A DNA stretch of 64,000 nucleotides, from assembly GCA_002441445.1 (NCBI GenBank), contig DJWC01000070.1, forward strand, positions 76,622 to 140,621, in the 5' to 3' direction. Below, one piece after another: positions 24,566-33,430 of this stretch (position 1 is the first letter of the stretch; every line of letters begins with the position of its first letter). This DNA is from Pusillimonas sp. UBA6240. GTDB lineage: Bacteria > Pseudomonadota > Gammaproteobacteria > Burkholderiales > Burkholderiaceae_B. The translations under genes and the position numbers were made by a program. The notes below the pieces were generated by a model. It saw only the letters and a list, made by a program, of their open reading frames with translations, did not search any database and was not told the DNA's origin.

Positions 24566-25342
24566 ATGTCGCACAATGTCAGTCAGCCCGATGGAACTCT
24601 GATCGCCACGCGCAAAAGAATCGGCCACATTACGCCGTCGTCGAATACCGCGCTGGAACCTATCACGGTCGCATTGAACCAATCGGTATCCGAGCGTGTA
24701 ACTCATCACTTCAGCCGGATACGGGTTACGCAGATCGCATTGAACGCCTCATCGCGGCAATTCGATTTGCAACCCATGCTGCAGGCGGCTGAACTGCTTG
24801 CGGACTGCCTGCCGCATGCCATCATCTGGAACGGCACGTCGGCCAGTTGGCTAGGCCTGGAGCAAGACCAAGCCTTCGCGCGGGAAGTCCAGCAACGAAC
24901 CGGCATAGCGGCCTCCACCTCGACTCTGGCCTTTTTCGATGCATTCCATTTACATGGCATCGAACGCATCGCCCTTGCCGTCCCCTACGACTCGGCCGTA
25001 ACGGCTCAAATAGAAAAGGAATACGCCAAGCAGGGGGTGCAGGTGGTCAACCGCGCCTTCCTCAACCAGACGGTCAATCACGAGTTCGGCTGCAATACGC
25101 CGGACACCCTCCGGGCGCTGCTGCGCGCGGCGGACTCGCCGCAGGCGCAATGCCTGGCGGTAGTGTGCACCAACCTCGCCGCCGCACCACTCGTGAAAGA
25201 AATGGAGGCGGAGCTGGGCAAGCCCATCCTCGACTCCATTGCCGTGACTTTTTGGCAAGCGTGCCGGCTCGCAGGGGTGGACGCATTGATTCCGGGCTGG
25301 GGGCGACTCCTGGATGGCTCCCTGCCCATGGCCAAGAAATGA
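24566..25342 (+). CDS. Arylmalonate decarboxylase/maleate isomerase-like enzyme
   Basis: A 258-residue Asp/Glu racemase superfamily enzyme. HITPSSNTALEP at 21-32, G90-T91-S92 in WNGTSASW and the single catalytic cysteine C201 in VVCTNLAA reproduce the arylmalonate-decarboxylase-like arrangement of the fused protein at 8236-9453, but there is no GAF domain. The C-terminal PILDSIAVTFWQA is also shared. It starts a plus-strand operon with a TRAP transporter and a fumarylacetoacetase-family gene, 61 bases before dctP. It probably decarboxylates or isomerises an imported dicarboxylate; the substrate is unknown. Confidence 0.87.
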   Translation: MSHNVSQPDGTLIATRKRIGHITPSSNTALEPITVALNQSVSERVTHHFSRIRVTQIALNASSRQFDLQPMLQAAELLADCLPHAIIWNGTSASWLGLEQDQAFAREVQQRTGIAASTSTLAFFDAFHLHGIERIALAVPYDSAVTAQIEKEYAKQGVQVVNRAFLNQTVNHEFGCNTPDTLRALLRAADSPQAQCLAVVCTNLAAAPLVKEMEAELGKPILDSIAVTFWQACRLAGVDALIPGWGRLLDGSLPMAKK

Positions 25343-25403
25343 TTCATACAGCAGCATCACTATAAACATGGGCTTCCACGCCCTTCCACAAAAGGAACCG
25401 CAT

Positions 25404-26462
25404 ATGAAGCATTTACGAAAACTTATCCCTCTTTCCGTGGCAGCCTTGGGCTTGACCTTCATGTCGACCGCCAGTATGGCCGAGCCGCCGCTGATGCGGG
25501 CTATCGGAAATTTCTCAGCCAACAAGGCTCAGGTGGACGGCGCGGAACGGCCTTTCTTCGCCGAATTGGCTAAAAATGTGGGTATCAAAACCAATGTCCA
25601 GTACAACCCCATGGACGTCGTCAACATCAAGGCTCCCGACGCATTGCGCTTGCTGCGGTCGGGCGCCTTCGATGTCATGAGCGTGCAGATAGGCATGGCG
25701 TCCCGCGACGATCCCTTCTTTGAAGGCATAGACCTGATCGGCGTTGCGCCCACGCTGCCTGAAGTCCGCAAAGTCGTGGATGCCTATCGCGAGGTATTCG
25801 ATAAACGCCTGCAAGAACGTTTCCGCGCCAAAGTCCTGACGCTTTGGCCATTCGGGGCCCAGGTCACATTCTGCAACGCGGACATGAAATCACTCGACGA
25901 CTTGCGCGGCCAGAAGGTCCGCGTCTACACGCCAACCATGGCCGCCCTGATGAGCCACCTGGGCGCCACGCCGGTCACCTTGCAGTTGAACGAGGTTTAC
26001 CCATCGCTGCAACGCGGTGTGGTCACCTGCGGCGTCACATCCCCCACTACCGGCAACTCGGCGAAATGGCCGGAGGTCGCCACGCATATCTTGCCAATGT
26101 CGCTGGCGGGTTCCATACAGGGGCACTTTGTCTCGCTGGACCATTGGAATAAATACACACCGGAACAGCAGAAGAAACTTGAAGCCGAATTCCGCAAGCT
26201 GGAAGAAAAGCTCTGGGGTATCGCCAAAACAGTGAACGAAGACGCCATGAACTGCAATACGGGCAAAGACCCCTGTACCACCGGCACGAAGTTCAACATG
26301 ACAGAGGTCAAGGTAACCGAAGCCGATTATGCAAAGCTGCGCGAGGGGGTCGTCAAAGAGGTGCTTCCCATCTGGAAAAAAACATGCAATGCGGTCGACC
26401 CGAAATGCTCGGCGACATGGAACGATACCGTCGGCAAGGCAACCGGCTTGAAAATCGATTGA
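25404..26462 (+). CDS. TRAP transporter substrate-binding protein, DctP type
   Basis: A 352-residue periplasmic binding protein with a signal peptide of about 26 residues (ASMA cleavage). It contains the DctP core: GQKVRVYTPTMAALMSHLGATPV with the ligand arginine, then LNEVYPSLQRGVVTCGV. A C-terminal extension carries closely spaced cysteines (NCNTGKDPC and KTCNAVDPKC), probably disulfide-bonded in the periplasm. AAAGGAA precedes the ATG at 25404. It belongs with the DctQ and DctM genes that follow at 26498 and 27109. Confidence 0.93.
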   Translation: MKHLRKLIPLSVAALGLTFMSTASMAEPPLMRAIGNFSANKAQVDGAERPFFAELAKNVGIKTNVQYNPMDVVNIKAPDALRLLRSGAFDVMSVQIGMASRDDPFFEGIDLIGVAPTLPEVRKVVDAYREVFDKRLQERFRAKVLTLWPFGAQVTFCNADMKSLDDLRGQKVRVYTPTMAALMSHLGATPVTLQLNEVYPSLQRGVVTCGVTSPTTGNSAKWPEVATHILPMSLAGSIQGHFVSLDHWNKYTPEQQKKLEAEFRKLEEKLWGIAKTVNEDAMNCNTGKDPCTTGTKFNMTEVKVTEADYAKLREGVVKEVLPIWKKTCNAVDPKCSATWNDTVGKATGLKID

Positions 26463-26497
26463 CCATGAACGCGTGAACACAACGAGGCTACTGAAAC

Positions 26498-27112
26498 ATG
26501 GGCAAAGAGCAAATCAACCCGGTCACCCGCATCGCACAGCCTATCGCCCGATGGGCGGCGCTATTGTGCGGCTGGGCTTTAATGGCCGTCGTCGCACTCA
26601 TCTGCATAGAAATCGTTGCGCGCAAGCTGTTCAACTCTTCTTTTCAGGGGGTCGACGAAATCGGCGGCTATGTCATGGCTGTCCTGAGCTGCACCGGATT
26701 CGCCTACGCTCTGGTGACCAACTCCCATGTACGTGTGGATCTGCTTATCGCCCGCCTGCCGCGTAGCGCGCAGGCCATAGCCAACATATTGGCCATGGTC
26801 ATCCTGGCCGGCATCGCCGTCTTCATCGTGATGCGAGGCACTGTGGTTCTACAGGAAACCCTGGAGTTCGGCAGTGTCTCGACATCCCCGCTGCAGACGC
26901 CCTTGTGGATACCCCAATCCCTATGGCTTGCCGGTCTGGTTCTGTTCATGCTGGTCGCGGTCGCCTATGCCGCCCATGGGCTTTTCCTTACACTGACGGG
27001 CAAGACCTCGGTAGCGAATATGCATTATGGCCCTCCGTCCCTTCTTGATGAAGTGGAACAGGAAATCGCCGCCCTGGAGAGCCGGGATCCGCAGTCGGAG
27101 ACCGCGCCATGA
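26498..27112 (+). CDS. TRAP transporter small permease, DctQ type
   Basis: A 204-residue membrane protein with four hydrophobic segments (about residues 20-40, 55-75, 95-115 and 135-160) and the family feature IEIVARKLFNSSFQGVDEI. The acidic tail (DEVEQEIAALESRDPQSE) is longer than in many homologues. Its stop overlaps the dctM start as ATGA. It forms the importer with the DctP and DctM proteins on either side. Confidence 0.92.
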   Translation: MGKEQINPVTRIAQPIARWAALLCGWALMAVVALICIEIVARKLFNSSFQGVDEIGGYVMAVLSCTGFAYALVTNSHVRVDLLIARLPRSAQAIANILAMVILAGIAVFIVMRGTVVLQETLEFGSVSTSPLQTPLWIPQSLWLAGLVLFMLVAVAYAAHGLFLTLTGKTSVANMHYGPPSLLDEVEQEIAALESRDPQSETAP

Positions 27113-28419
27113 TCACGCTGACTCAGATTACTCTCGGCTTCGGTTTGATGCTGCTGCTGATGCTGGTGGGGCTGCATGTCGGCGCGGTGATGTTCCTGCT
27201 CAGCATTCTTGGGGCCTCGATTTTCATCAGCCCCGCCATTCTGGCCAGCCTCGGCAACCAGATATGGGCCGACACCGACAACTTCGTGCTGCTGGCCATA
27301 CCGATGTTCGTGTTGCTGGGCGAACTTCTGGTACGCGGGGGGTCAACCGATAAAATCTATAACTCACTATCGGACTGGCTCGGTTCTTTGACGGGCGGCT
27401 TGCTGCACACCAACATCGGCGCATCGGCGATGTTCGCGGCGGTGTCGGGTTCATCGGTCGCCACCGCCGCCACCATAGGCAGGGTCGCCTTGCCCGCCCT
27501 GAAGACCCGCAATTACAGCCCCCAACTGGTGCTGGGCTCCATCGCCGCCGGCGCCACACTGGGCATTCTCATCCCGCCGTCGATCAATATGATCATATAC
27601 GGCGCCATGACCAACACCTCGGTCGGACGGCTGTATGCGGCCGGGGTTTTACCGGGGATCTTGCTGACTGTCTTGTTCATGACGGTCATCGTGGTGATGT
27701 GCAGGATCTGGCCGCAGCTTGCCACGGACCGTGTCGCGCACGCTCCGTGGTCGGTGCGCCTGAAACGGCTGGTGGATCTATTGCCCATGATCGCCATTTT
27801 CGCCATTGTCATGGGCAGCATCTACCTGGGGTGGGCCACTCCGACGGAAGCCGCGGCCGTCGGCGTAGTGTGCGCTTTGCTGCTTCTGCTTTCCTATAGA
27901 ACCCTGACCCTGAAGCTGGTCAACGAGTGCCTGCTCGCAACCGTACAAATAACAGCGCTCATCGTACTCATCGTCACCGGCGCCGCATGCTTGAATTACG
28001 TGCTCGGCATACTCGGCGTGCCGCAGGCCTTGGCGGGATTCCTGTCCGACATCGGAGCGACACAGCTGCAATTCATCCTGATGCTGCTCGTGTTCTACAT
28101 CATACTGGGCTGCTTCCTGGAAACCCTGGCGATGATGATAGGCACCATACCCGTCGTATTCCCCATTGTCGTTGCCATGGGCATAGACCCCGTCTGGTTC
28201 GGCATCTTTCTGGTGATCATGTGCGAGGTGTCCCTGATCACGCCCCCGACCGGCATGAACCTGTATGTCGTTCAGGGTGTGCGCGGGGAAGGCTCCATCA
28301 TGGATGTCATGGTGGGTACGATTCCTTTCCTGCTGATGATGATTCTTCTTGTGGCGCTGATCATCGTCATGCCGGATATCGTACTGTGGCTGCCCAACTG
28401 GTCGTTCGGCCCGGGCTGA
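27109..28419 (+). CDS. TRAP transporter large permease, DctM type
   Basis: A 436-residue multi-spanning transport subunit. It has the family blocks PMFVLLGELLVRGG, FAAVSGSSVATAATIG and LITPPTGMNLYVVQGV, and about eleven hydrophobic segments. Translation is coupled to dctQ through a four-base overlap. It is a separate set from the TRAP genes at 10268-13176; the two DctM proteins differ throughout, so this is not a recent duplication. Confidence 0.95.
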   Translation: MITLTQITLGFGLMLLLMLVGLHVGAVMFLLSILGASIFISPAILASLGNQIWADTDNFVLLAIPMFVLLGELLVRGGSTDKIYNSLSDWLGSLTGGLLHTNIGASAMFAAVSGSSVATAATIGRVALPALKTRNYSPQLVLGSIAAGATLGILIPPSINMIIYGAMTNTSVGRLYAAGVLPGILLTVLFMTVIVVMCRIWPQLATDRVAHAPWSVRLKRLVDLLPMIAIFAIVMGSIYLGWATPTEAAAVGVVCALLLLLSYRTLTLKLVNECLLATVQITALIVLIVTGAACLNYVLGILGVPQALAGFLSDIGATQLQFILMLLVFYIILGCFLETLAMMIGTIPVVFPIVVAMGIDPVWFGIFLVIMCEVSLITPPTGMNLYVVQGVRGEGSIMDVMVGTIPFLLMMILLVALIIVMPDIVLWLPNWSFGPG

Positions 28420-28463
28420 TTCCCTCCATCATTCGTCAATCAACTGCACAGGTCATATTCATC

Positions 28464-29315
28464 ATGAAACTTTTACGCTGCGGTCAGCCAGGGCAAGAAC
28501 GGCCCGCCCTGCTCGACAACAATGGCGTCATCCGCGACTTGTCGGCGCATATCACTGACTTGTCCGGCAGCGTCTTGTCTGACGGAAACCTTGCGCGCAT
28601 TGCCCAACTCGATCCAAAGGCGCTTCCGGCCATCGACGCCGAGGTGCGCATAGGGCCTTGTGTAACAGACATAGGGAAAATCGTTTGCGCGGGCTTGAAT
28701 TACGCCGATCACGCCGTGGAATCGAACTCACCGATTCCCGAGGAGCCCATACTGTTCATGAAGGCGACCAGTTCCATTTGCGGCCCCTACGATCAGGTCG
28801 AAATTCCCCGCGGCGCCCAGAAGGTGGATTGGGAAGTCGAATTGGGTGTCGTGATCGGCAAGCCCGGCTCTTACATCGCAAAAGCCGATGTCATGGATCA
28901 TATCGCGGGGTATTGCGTCGTCAATGATGTCTCCGAACGCAGCTATCAGATGGAACGCGGCGGACAATGGGTCAAAGGAAAAAGCTGCGACACTTTTTGC
29001 CCCATAGGGCCGTGGCTGGTCACCAAGGACGAAGTGGCCGACCCTCACTCGCTGGACCTCTGGTTGAGCGTGGACGGCGTGCGCAGGCAGAACGGCAATA
29101 CCCGCACCATGATCTTCGATGTACCCACTCTTGTTTCATACATCAGCGAGTTCATGAGCCTGCAGGCGGGCGACGTCATCTCCACAGGCACTCCCCCTGG
29201 TGTCGGCATGGGCATAAAGCCTCATCCCATCTATCTGCGCGCGGGCCAGACTATGGAGCTGGGCATAACAGGGCTGGGCATCCAGCGCCAGAAGGTAGTC
29301 CAAGCAGGCGCATAG
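28464..29315 (+). CDS. Fumarylacetoacetate hydrolase family protein
   Basis: A 283-residue FAH-fold enzyme. The catalytic domain begins near residue 70 (KIVCAGLNYADHAVES) and has the metal-binding E-x-E in DWEVELGVVIG and the aspartate in NDVSERSYQ. The C-terminal DVISTGTPPGVGMGIKP is diagnostic. Members hydrolyse C-C bonds of acylpyruvates, decarboxylate oxaloacetate-like acids or act on ureidoglycolate; the exact role here is open. It follows dctM by 44 bases and closes the plus-strand operon that begins with the decarboxylase-like gene. Confidence 0.92.
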   Translation: MKLLRCGQPGQERPALLDNNGVIRDLSAHITDLSGSVLSDGNLARIAQLDPKALPAIDAEVRIGPCVTDIGKIVCAGLNYADHAVESNSPIPEEPILFMKATSSICGPYDQVEIPRGAQKVDWEVELGVVIGKPGSYIAKADVMDHIAGYCVVNDVSERSYQMERGGQWVKGKSCDTFCPIGPWLVTKDEVADPHSLDLWLSVDGVRRQNGNTRTMIFDVPTLVSYISEFMSLQAGDVISTGTPPGVGMGIKPHPIYLRAGQTMELGITGLGIQRQKVVQAGA

Positions 29316-29532
29316 AAGCCATCCCGGCATAGGCTTCGTCCGAAGCAAGGGGCCGGCCATGGTTCATGGGAGACCAGCGCTTGGCCAGCGCAGGTATCGA
29401 GCCATCGGGCGGTGCCGCCGAATGGGGCCGTGCCTGCCCGGCAGCTGTTATCATAAAGACGGTAGCCCCTTGGAACCGCCGGGCCTGTATTGGCCCGACT
29501 GCGCCGCCAGCCCGACTCCCGTTTTGCCCGAC

Positions 29533-30315
29533 ATGACTCTTCCGCTGCACGCTGCGAACTTCCTGCCCGATACCGCCTCATGGGCGTTCTTCTTCGACCT
29601 GGATGGGACGCTGGCGCCTCTTGCCCAGCGTCCAGACCTGGCGCGCGTTCCGGAAGCGACCATTCATCAACTGGCCGGCTTGCAGCAGGCTGCGGGCGGC
29701 GCGCTCGCCGTCATATCGGGGCGTCCGCTGGATGCATTGGATACGCTGCTGCAGCCCTTGGTCCTGCCCCTGGGCGCCGAGCACGGCGCGATCGTGCGCC
29801 ATGCCGATGGGCGCATCGATCCGGCGGCCGGCGCTGCGGCAGCCGACGCTGCCGCAGCTGGTACTGCGCCTGTGGTGCAAGCCTTGTCCGACTATCTGGC
29901 CGATCAATTGGGGGAACAATCCGGCATCCTGCTGGAGCGCAAGGCCTTCGGCTTGGCCGTCCATTACCGGTTGGCCCCGCATGCGGCGGATACGGTCCTG
30001 CGCATGATGGAATCGGCCATGGCCCGCTTTCCGCAATTCGAATTGCTGCCCGGCAAGATGGTGGTTGAAGCCAAGCTGCCGGGGGTCGACAAAGGGCGCG
30101 CCTTGCTGCGGCTAATGCGTGAATCCCCCTTCACCGGACGCAAACCTTTGATGGTGGGGGACGACGTCACCGATGAAACCGCCTTTCGCCAGGCCAATAC
30201 CCTGGGCGGCGGCAGCATCAAGATAGGTGCGGGCGATACTTGCGCAGCACTGCGGCTGGACGAACAGCAGGCGTTGAGCGGCTGGCTGGACGCGCTTTTA
30301 AGGTCACCCCGCTGA
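29533..30315 (+). CDS. otsB: Trehalose-6-phosphate phosphatase
   Basis: A 260-residue HAD-superfamily phosphatase that converts trehalose 6-phosphate to trehalose. Motif I is FFDLDGTLAPL with nucleophile D22 and acid/base D24; SGRPLDAL holds motif II; K in PGVDKGRAL and GDDVTDETAF give motifs III and IV. Length is typical. It converges with otsA (30345-31718), the usual partner, with a 29-base gap between stop codons, so the two steps of trehalose synthesis are on separate transcripts here. Confidence 0.95.
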   Translation: MTLPLHAANFLPDTASWAFFFDLDGTLAPLAQRPDLARVPEATIHQLAGLQQAAGGALAVISGRPLDALDTLLQPLVLPLGAEHGAIVRHADGRIDPAAGAAAADAAAAGTAPVVQALSDYLADQLGEQSGILLERKAFGLAVHYRLAPHAADTVLRMMESAMARFPQFELLPGKMVVEAKLPGVDKGRALLRLMRESPFTGRKPLMVGDDVTDETAFRQANTLGGGSIKIGAGDTCAALRLDEQQALSGWLDALLRSPR

Positions 30316-30344
30316 CCGTTGCCTGTATGACGGCGGCAGCGGCG

Positions 30345-31718
30345 CTATGTCCGCTTTTCAAGGTCGCTGATGAACCGTTCGCGCCAGGCCGCCAGACTAT
30401 TTTTCTGCAGTACGCCCATCATCGTCTCGTGGCGCCGCTTGCGCTCGCTCAACCCCATGTCCAGCGCCGCATGCAAGGCTTTGGCAATGCCGGCGGTGTC
30501 GTGCGGGTTGATGATAAGAGCTCCCTCCCCGAGTTCGTGCGCGGCTCCCGCAAATTCCGACAGCACAAGCACGCCGGGGTCGTCCTCGGGCTGAGCCGCC
30601 ACATATTCCTTGGCAACCAGATTCATGCCGTCGCGCAATGAAGTGACCAGGCCAACCTGCGATGCGCGAAAGAATGACATCAAGGTGGGCCGGTCGAATG
30701 AGCGGTTCATATAGCGTATGGGCGTCCAGGAAAGCTCGGTCCAGCGTCCATTGATGCGGCCCGCGGTCTGCTCCAGCAAGCGCCGCAAATTGCGGTACCC
30801 ATGCACATCGGAGCGTGACGGCGGAGCGATCTGCACAAAAGATACCTGGCCCCGGAACCTGGGACTGGTATCGAGCAAACACTCGAAGCCGCGGAAACGC
30901 TCCACCAGGCCCTTGCTGTAATCCAGCCGGTCCACGCTGATGATCAGCCGGCGATGCTGCAATCCCGATTTCAGCTTGATCACCTCCGGGCTGTTGCGGT
31001 GTTCCCAGGACACACCTTGGATGTCTTCCGGACACACGCCTATGGGATATACGCCCATGCGGACTTCCTTTCCATCGAGCGTGAGCGCATCTTGCCTTGC
31101 CGTCGCGCCCAGATATCGTTCGCAGTAGTCGCGCAAAGCCTGCAGATCATCGCTAGTCTGCATGCCTATCAGATCGAACTCCAGCATGGCGCGGGCCAAG
31201 TCGGCATGATGAGGGATGGTCCGGAAAACCTGGTCGCTGGGGAAAGGAATGTGCAGGAACAGTCCGAGTTGATTGGACATGCCCAATTCGCGGCAGTATT
31301 GGGCCAGCAACAGGAAGTGGTAATCGTGGATCCAGATCAGGTCATCCGGCCGGGCTACACGTTGAAGCTGCTCGGCGAACATGCGGTTCACCCGCTCGTA
31401 GCCCTCGTAATCCACGTCCTGATAGTGCAGCAAATCAGTACGGAAGTGAAAGACAGGCCACAGGACGCTATTTGCGAAACCACGATAAAACGTATCGTAA
31501 TCGTGCTGCGACAATGGCCATGTGATCAGCGAAATATTGCCGCTCTCCTGCTCCGAGCGCGGCGTTCCCGACTTCCTGGAGATCTCGCCATTCCATCCCA
31601 TCCATATGCCGCCGACTTCCTTCAGGGCATCGAGCACGCCCACTGCCAGCCCGCCCGTCGACACCTGCCCTTCCGCGATAGGCGCGACTCGATTGGATAC
31701 CACTAGAATCCGTGACAT
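30345..31718 (-). CDS. otsA: Trehalose-6-phosphate synthase
   Basis: A 457-residue GT20 glycosyltransferase that joins UDP-glucose and glucose 6-phosphate. It starts MSRILVVSNRVAP, has the GGLAVGVLDAL loop, WIHDYHFLLLA near residue 130, the substrate arginine/lysine region VDRLDYSKGL, and DGMNLVAKEYVAAQ with EFAGAAHEL near the C-terminus. GAGGAA precedes the ATG at 31718. Trehalose made here serves as an osmolyte and stress protectant. Its partner otsB faces it tail to tail. Confidence 0.96.
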   Translation of the reverse strand: MSRILVVSNRVAPIAEGQVSTGGLAVGVLDALKEVGGIWMGWNGEISRKSGTPRSEQESGNISLITWPLSQHDYDTFYRGFANSVLWPVFHFRTDLLHYQDVDYEGYERVNRMFAEQLQRVARPDDLIWIHDYHFLLLAQYCRELGMSNQLGLFLHIPFPSDQVFRTIPHHADLARAMLEFDLIGMQTSDDLQALRDYCERYLGATARQDALTLDGKEVRMGVYPIGVCPEDIQGVSWEHRNSPEVIKLKSGLQHRRLIISVDRLDYSKGLVERFRGFECLLDTSPRFRGQVSFVQIAPPSRSDVHGYRNLRRLLEQTAGRINGRWTELSWTPIRYMNRSFDRPTLMSFFRASQVGLVTSLRDGMNLVAKEYVAAQPEDDPGVLVLSEFAGAAHELGEGALIINPHDTAGIAKALHAALDMGLSERKRRHETMMGVLQKNSLAAWRERFISDLEKRT

Positions 31719-31789
31719 GCGATTTCCTCGATTCTGCTGATGGGACACCGCCACCATGCCGCCGACGGCTCTCTGCCATCCGGCGGCCG

Positions 31790-31899
31790 GCCCAATGGCC
31801 GTAATGCGTCTTCACCAGATATGCTGCGTCGCAGCATCAAGCGCCGCTGCTATTTCAATATAGCCAAGCATACGTGTTTTCGTAAAGCGGCCATTGGGC
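31790..31899. repeat. 110-bp element bounded by perfect 12-bp inverted repeats
   Basis: GCCCAATGGCCG (31790-31801) and CGGCCATTGGGC (31888-31899) are perfect inverted repeats 86 bases apart. Inside, ATGCTGC-GTC-GCAGCAT (31821-31837) is a second perfect hairpin. CGGCGGCC occurs directly outside both ends (31781-31788 and 31904-31911). The element fills the otsA-TRIC gap, at the 3' end of the TRIC gene. It could be a long terminator-like structure or a small palindromic mobile-element relic. Confidence 0.5.
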
Positions 31900-31910
31900 G
31901 CAGCGGCGGC

Positions 31911-32528
31911 CTAGCGCCACTCATCCCTATACACGAATCGCGGCATCTGCCAGTTGTAGCGCAAGGCCAGCATGCGCATCGCCAAGCCAGCCGACATCGA
32001 GACCACCATAGATAAGTGGGAATTCACCCCCGCAGCCTGGGTTCCAATGAAAAGCACGCCGGTCACAACCGACACGCTCGCATAGAGCTCCTTGCGCAGC
32101 AAAAGGGGAATATCGTTGCACAGGACGTCCCGCAAGACCCCGCCGGCGCAACCGGTGATCATGCCGCTGATCAACACTATCGTGATGGGCAATCGCATTT
32201 CCAAGGCGACCTGGCAGCCTATCACAGTGAAGACAACGAGGCCCAAGGCATCGAGCAGCAGAAACAGCGTCCGCAAGCGGCGCATCACGGGGGCGATCAA
32301 AGCAGTCAGGATGGCCGCGCCCGCGGTGATCCAAAGGTATTCCGGATGCTTTACCCATGTCAGGGGATAATGGCCCAGCAGCACGTCCCGCACCGAGCCC
32401 CCTCCCAGCGCCGTCACGCAGGCAATAATGCAAACACCCATCCAGTCCATATCGCGCCGACCCGCCGCCAGGGCGGCAGTCATTGCTTCGGCTGTGATAG
32501 CCACCAAGTAAAGGATGAGCAGCACCAT
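31911..32528 (-). CDS. TRIC/UPF0126 family membrane protein (YadS-like)
   Basis: A 205-residue inner-membrane protein with seven hydrophobic segments arranged as two glycine-rich repeats: TALGGGSVRDVLLG in the first and GCAGGVLRDVLCND in the second. This duplicated motif defines the UPF0126 family, structurally related to trimeric intracellular cation channels. The physiological ion or substrate is uncertain. ATG 32528 is used because CTGGAG lies upstream; a GTG at 32561 would add 11 residues. It is not obviously tied to its neighbours. Confidence 0.88.
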   Translation of the reverse strand: MVLLILYLVAITAEAMTAALAAGRRDMDWMGVCIIACVTALGGGSVRDVLLGHYPLTWVKHPEYLWITAGAAILTALIAPVMRRLRTLFLLLDALGLVVFTVIGCQVALEMRLPITIVLISGMITGCAGGVLRDVLCNDIPLLLRKELYASVSVVTGVLFIGTQAAGVNSHLSMVVSMSAGLAMRMLALRYNWQMPRFVYRDEWR

Positions 32529-32686
32529 GGCGTCTCGGCTCCAGGAGTAAGCAAACGTCACTTGGAGTTTACCGCTACAGTCCTCCAGGCTGGCATGCCA
32601 AGCGGAGCAGCCTCAAGGGGATTTGCACACTTGCGAGCCCTTGGCGCCAACCATGGCGCGTACCATGCATATTCAGCTGCCCGATT

Positions 32687-33370
32687 TCATTTCTCGAACC
32701 CTTTCAAATAAGCCATCACATCCTCAATGGAGACGACATCCGCGAACTGCCTGTCCATGTCGAACAGACTGATGGCATGCGAGATCGCGATGCGGTCGAA
32801 CACCGCCTCTTGAGGGACGATAGTACGGAAGTTATAAGAGGAAGAGTCGAATACGGTGGCGCGGATGCAGTTGCTGGTGGCGCCGCCCACTACGATGACG
32901 GTATCGATATTGCGTTCCACCAGGTAGCCCAATAACGGCGTGCCATGGAAACCGCTGGGCTTTTTCTTGACGAACGCAATGTCGTTCTTGCCAGGAACGA
33001 GCTGCGGTACCAATTGCGCGCCTAATGTCCCGGCCAGACACCAGTGCTCGCTTGCCAAGAGATCGCGTTTGCGGCCGTATACGCCAATGTCGTTGCCGCC
33101 TGGGTCGAGTTCGAAAGTGGTAAAGAAGCAGGGTATGCCGCTGCTTTGGGCCTGCGCCACCACGCGCTGGATTTGGCCCACAGCGGCACGCCCGACGGCG
33201 CCGCAACTGGAAGGCCAGTTCTCGTCGTTGCCCTCTTCGCCGACCATATAGCGCTGCGCATCGATCACAACGATCGCGGGCCGGTTCCCGTAACCCATGC
33301 GGCGAGCGAAACGTCCACGCTCCAGAACGGCTTTATCTTCTTCTCCGAGGAACTTTTCCCATGGTTTCAT
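32687..33370 (-). CDS. Isochorismatase-family hydrolase, N-carbamoylsarcosine amidase-like
   Basis: A 227-residue cysteine hydrolase. The triad is D37 (VVIDAQRY), a lysine in FVKKKPSGFHGT (K135-K137) and C168 (GGATSNCIRATV). The FxGTPL element and the GATSNCIRATV form point to the N-carbamoylsarcosine amidase branch, which releases ammonia and carbon dioxide from N-carbamoyl groups. It is the last gene of the minus-strand operon that starts with the CitE-like gene at 38350, 60 bases after an amidase gene. Substrate unknown. Confidence 0.9.
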   Translation of the reverse strand: MKPWEKFLGEEDKAVLERGRFARRMGYGNRPAIVVIDAQRYMVGEEGNDENWPSSCGAVGRAAVGQIQRVVAQAQSSGIPCFFTTFELDPGGNDIGVYGRKRDLLASEHWCLAGTLGAQLVPQLVPGKNDIAFVKKKPSGFHGTPLLGYLVERNIDTVIVVGGATSNCIRATVFDSSSYNFRTIVPQEAVFDRIAISHAISLFDMDRQFADVVSIEDVMAYLKGFEK

Positions 33371-33430
33371 ATGCGGGTCCAGCCTTGCTCTCTATGGATT
33401 ATGTTCATTCTCGCCTCCTGGGATACCGGC

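Noticed and set aside
10268..28419. Recent duplication of the TRAP transporter
   Set aside because: The DctP, DctQ and DctM proteins of the two sets differ in sequence throughout, in length and in cysteine content, so they are separate systems.
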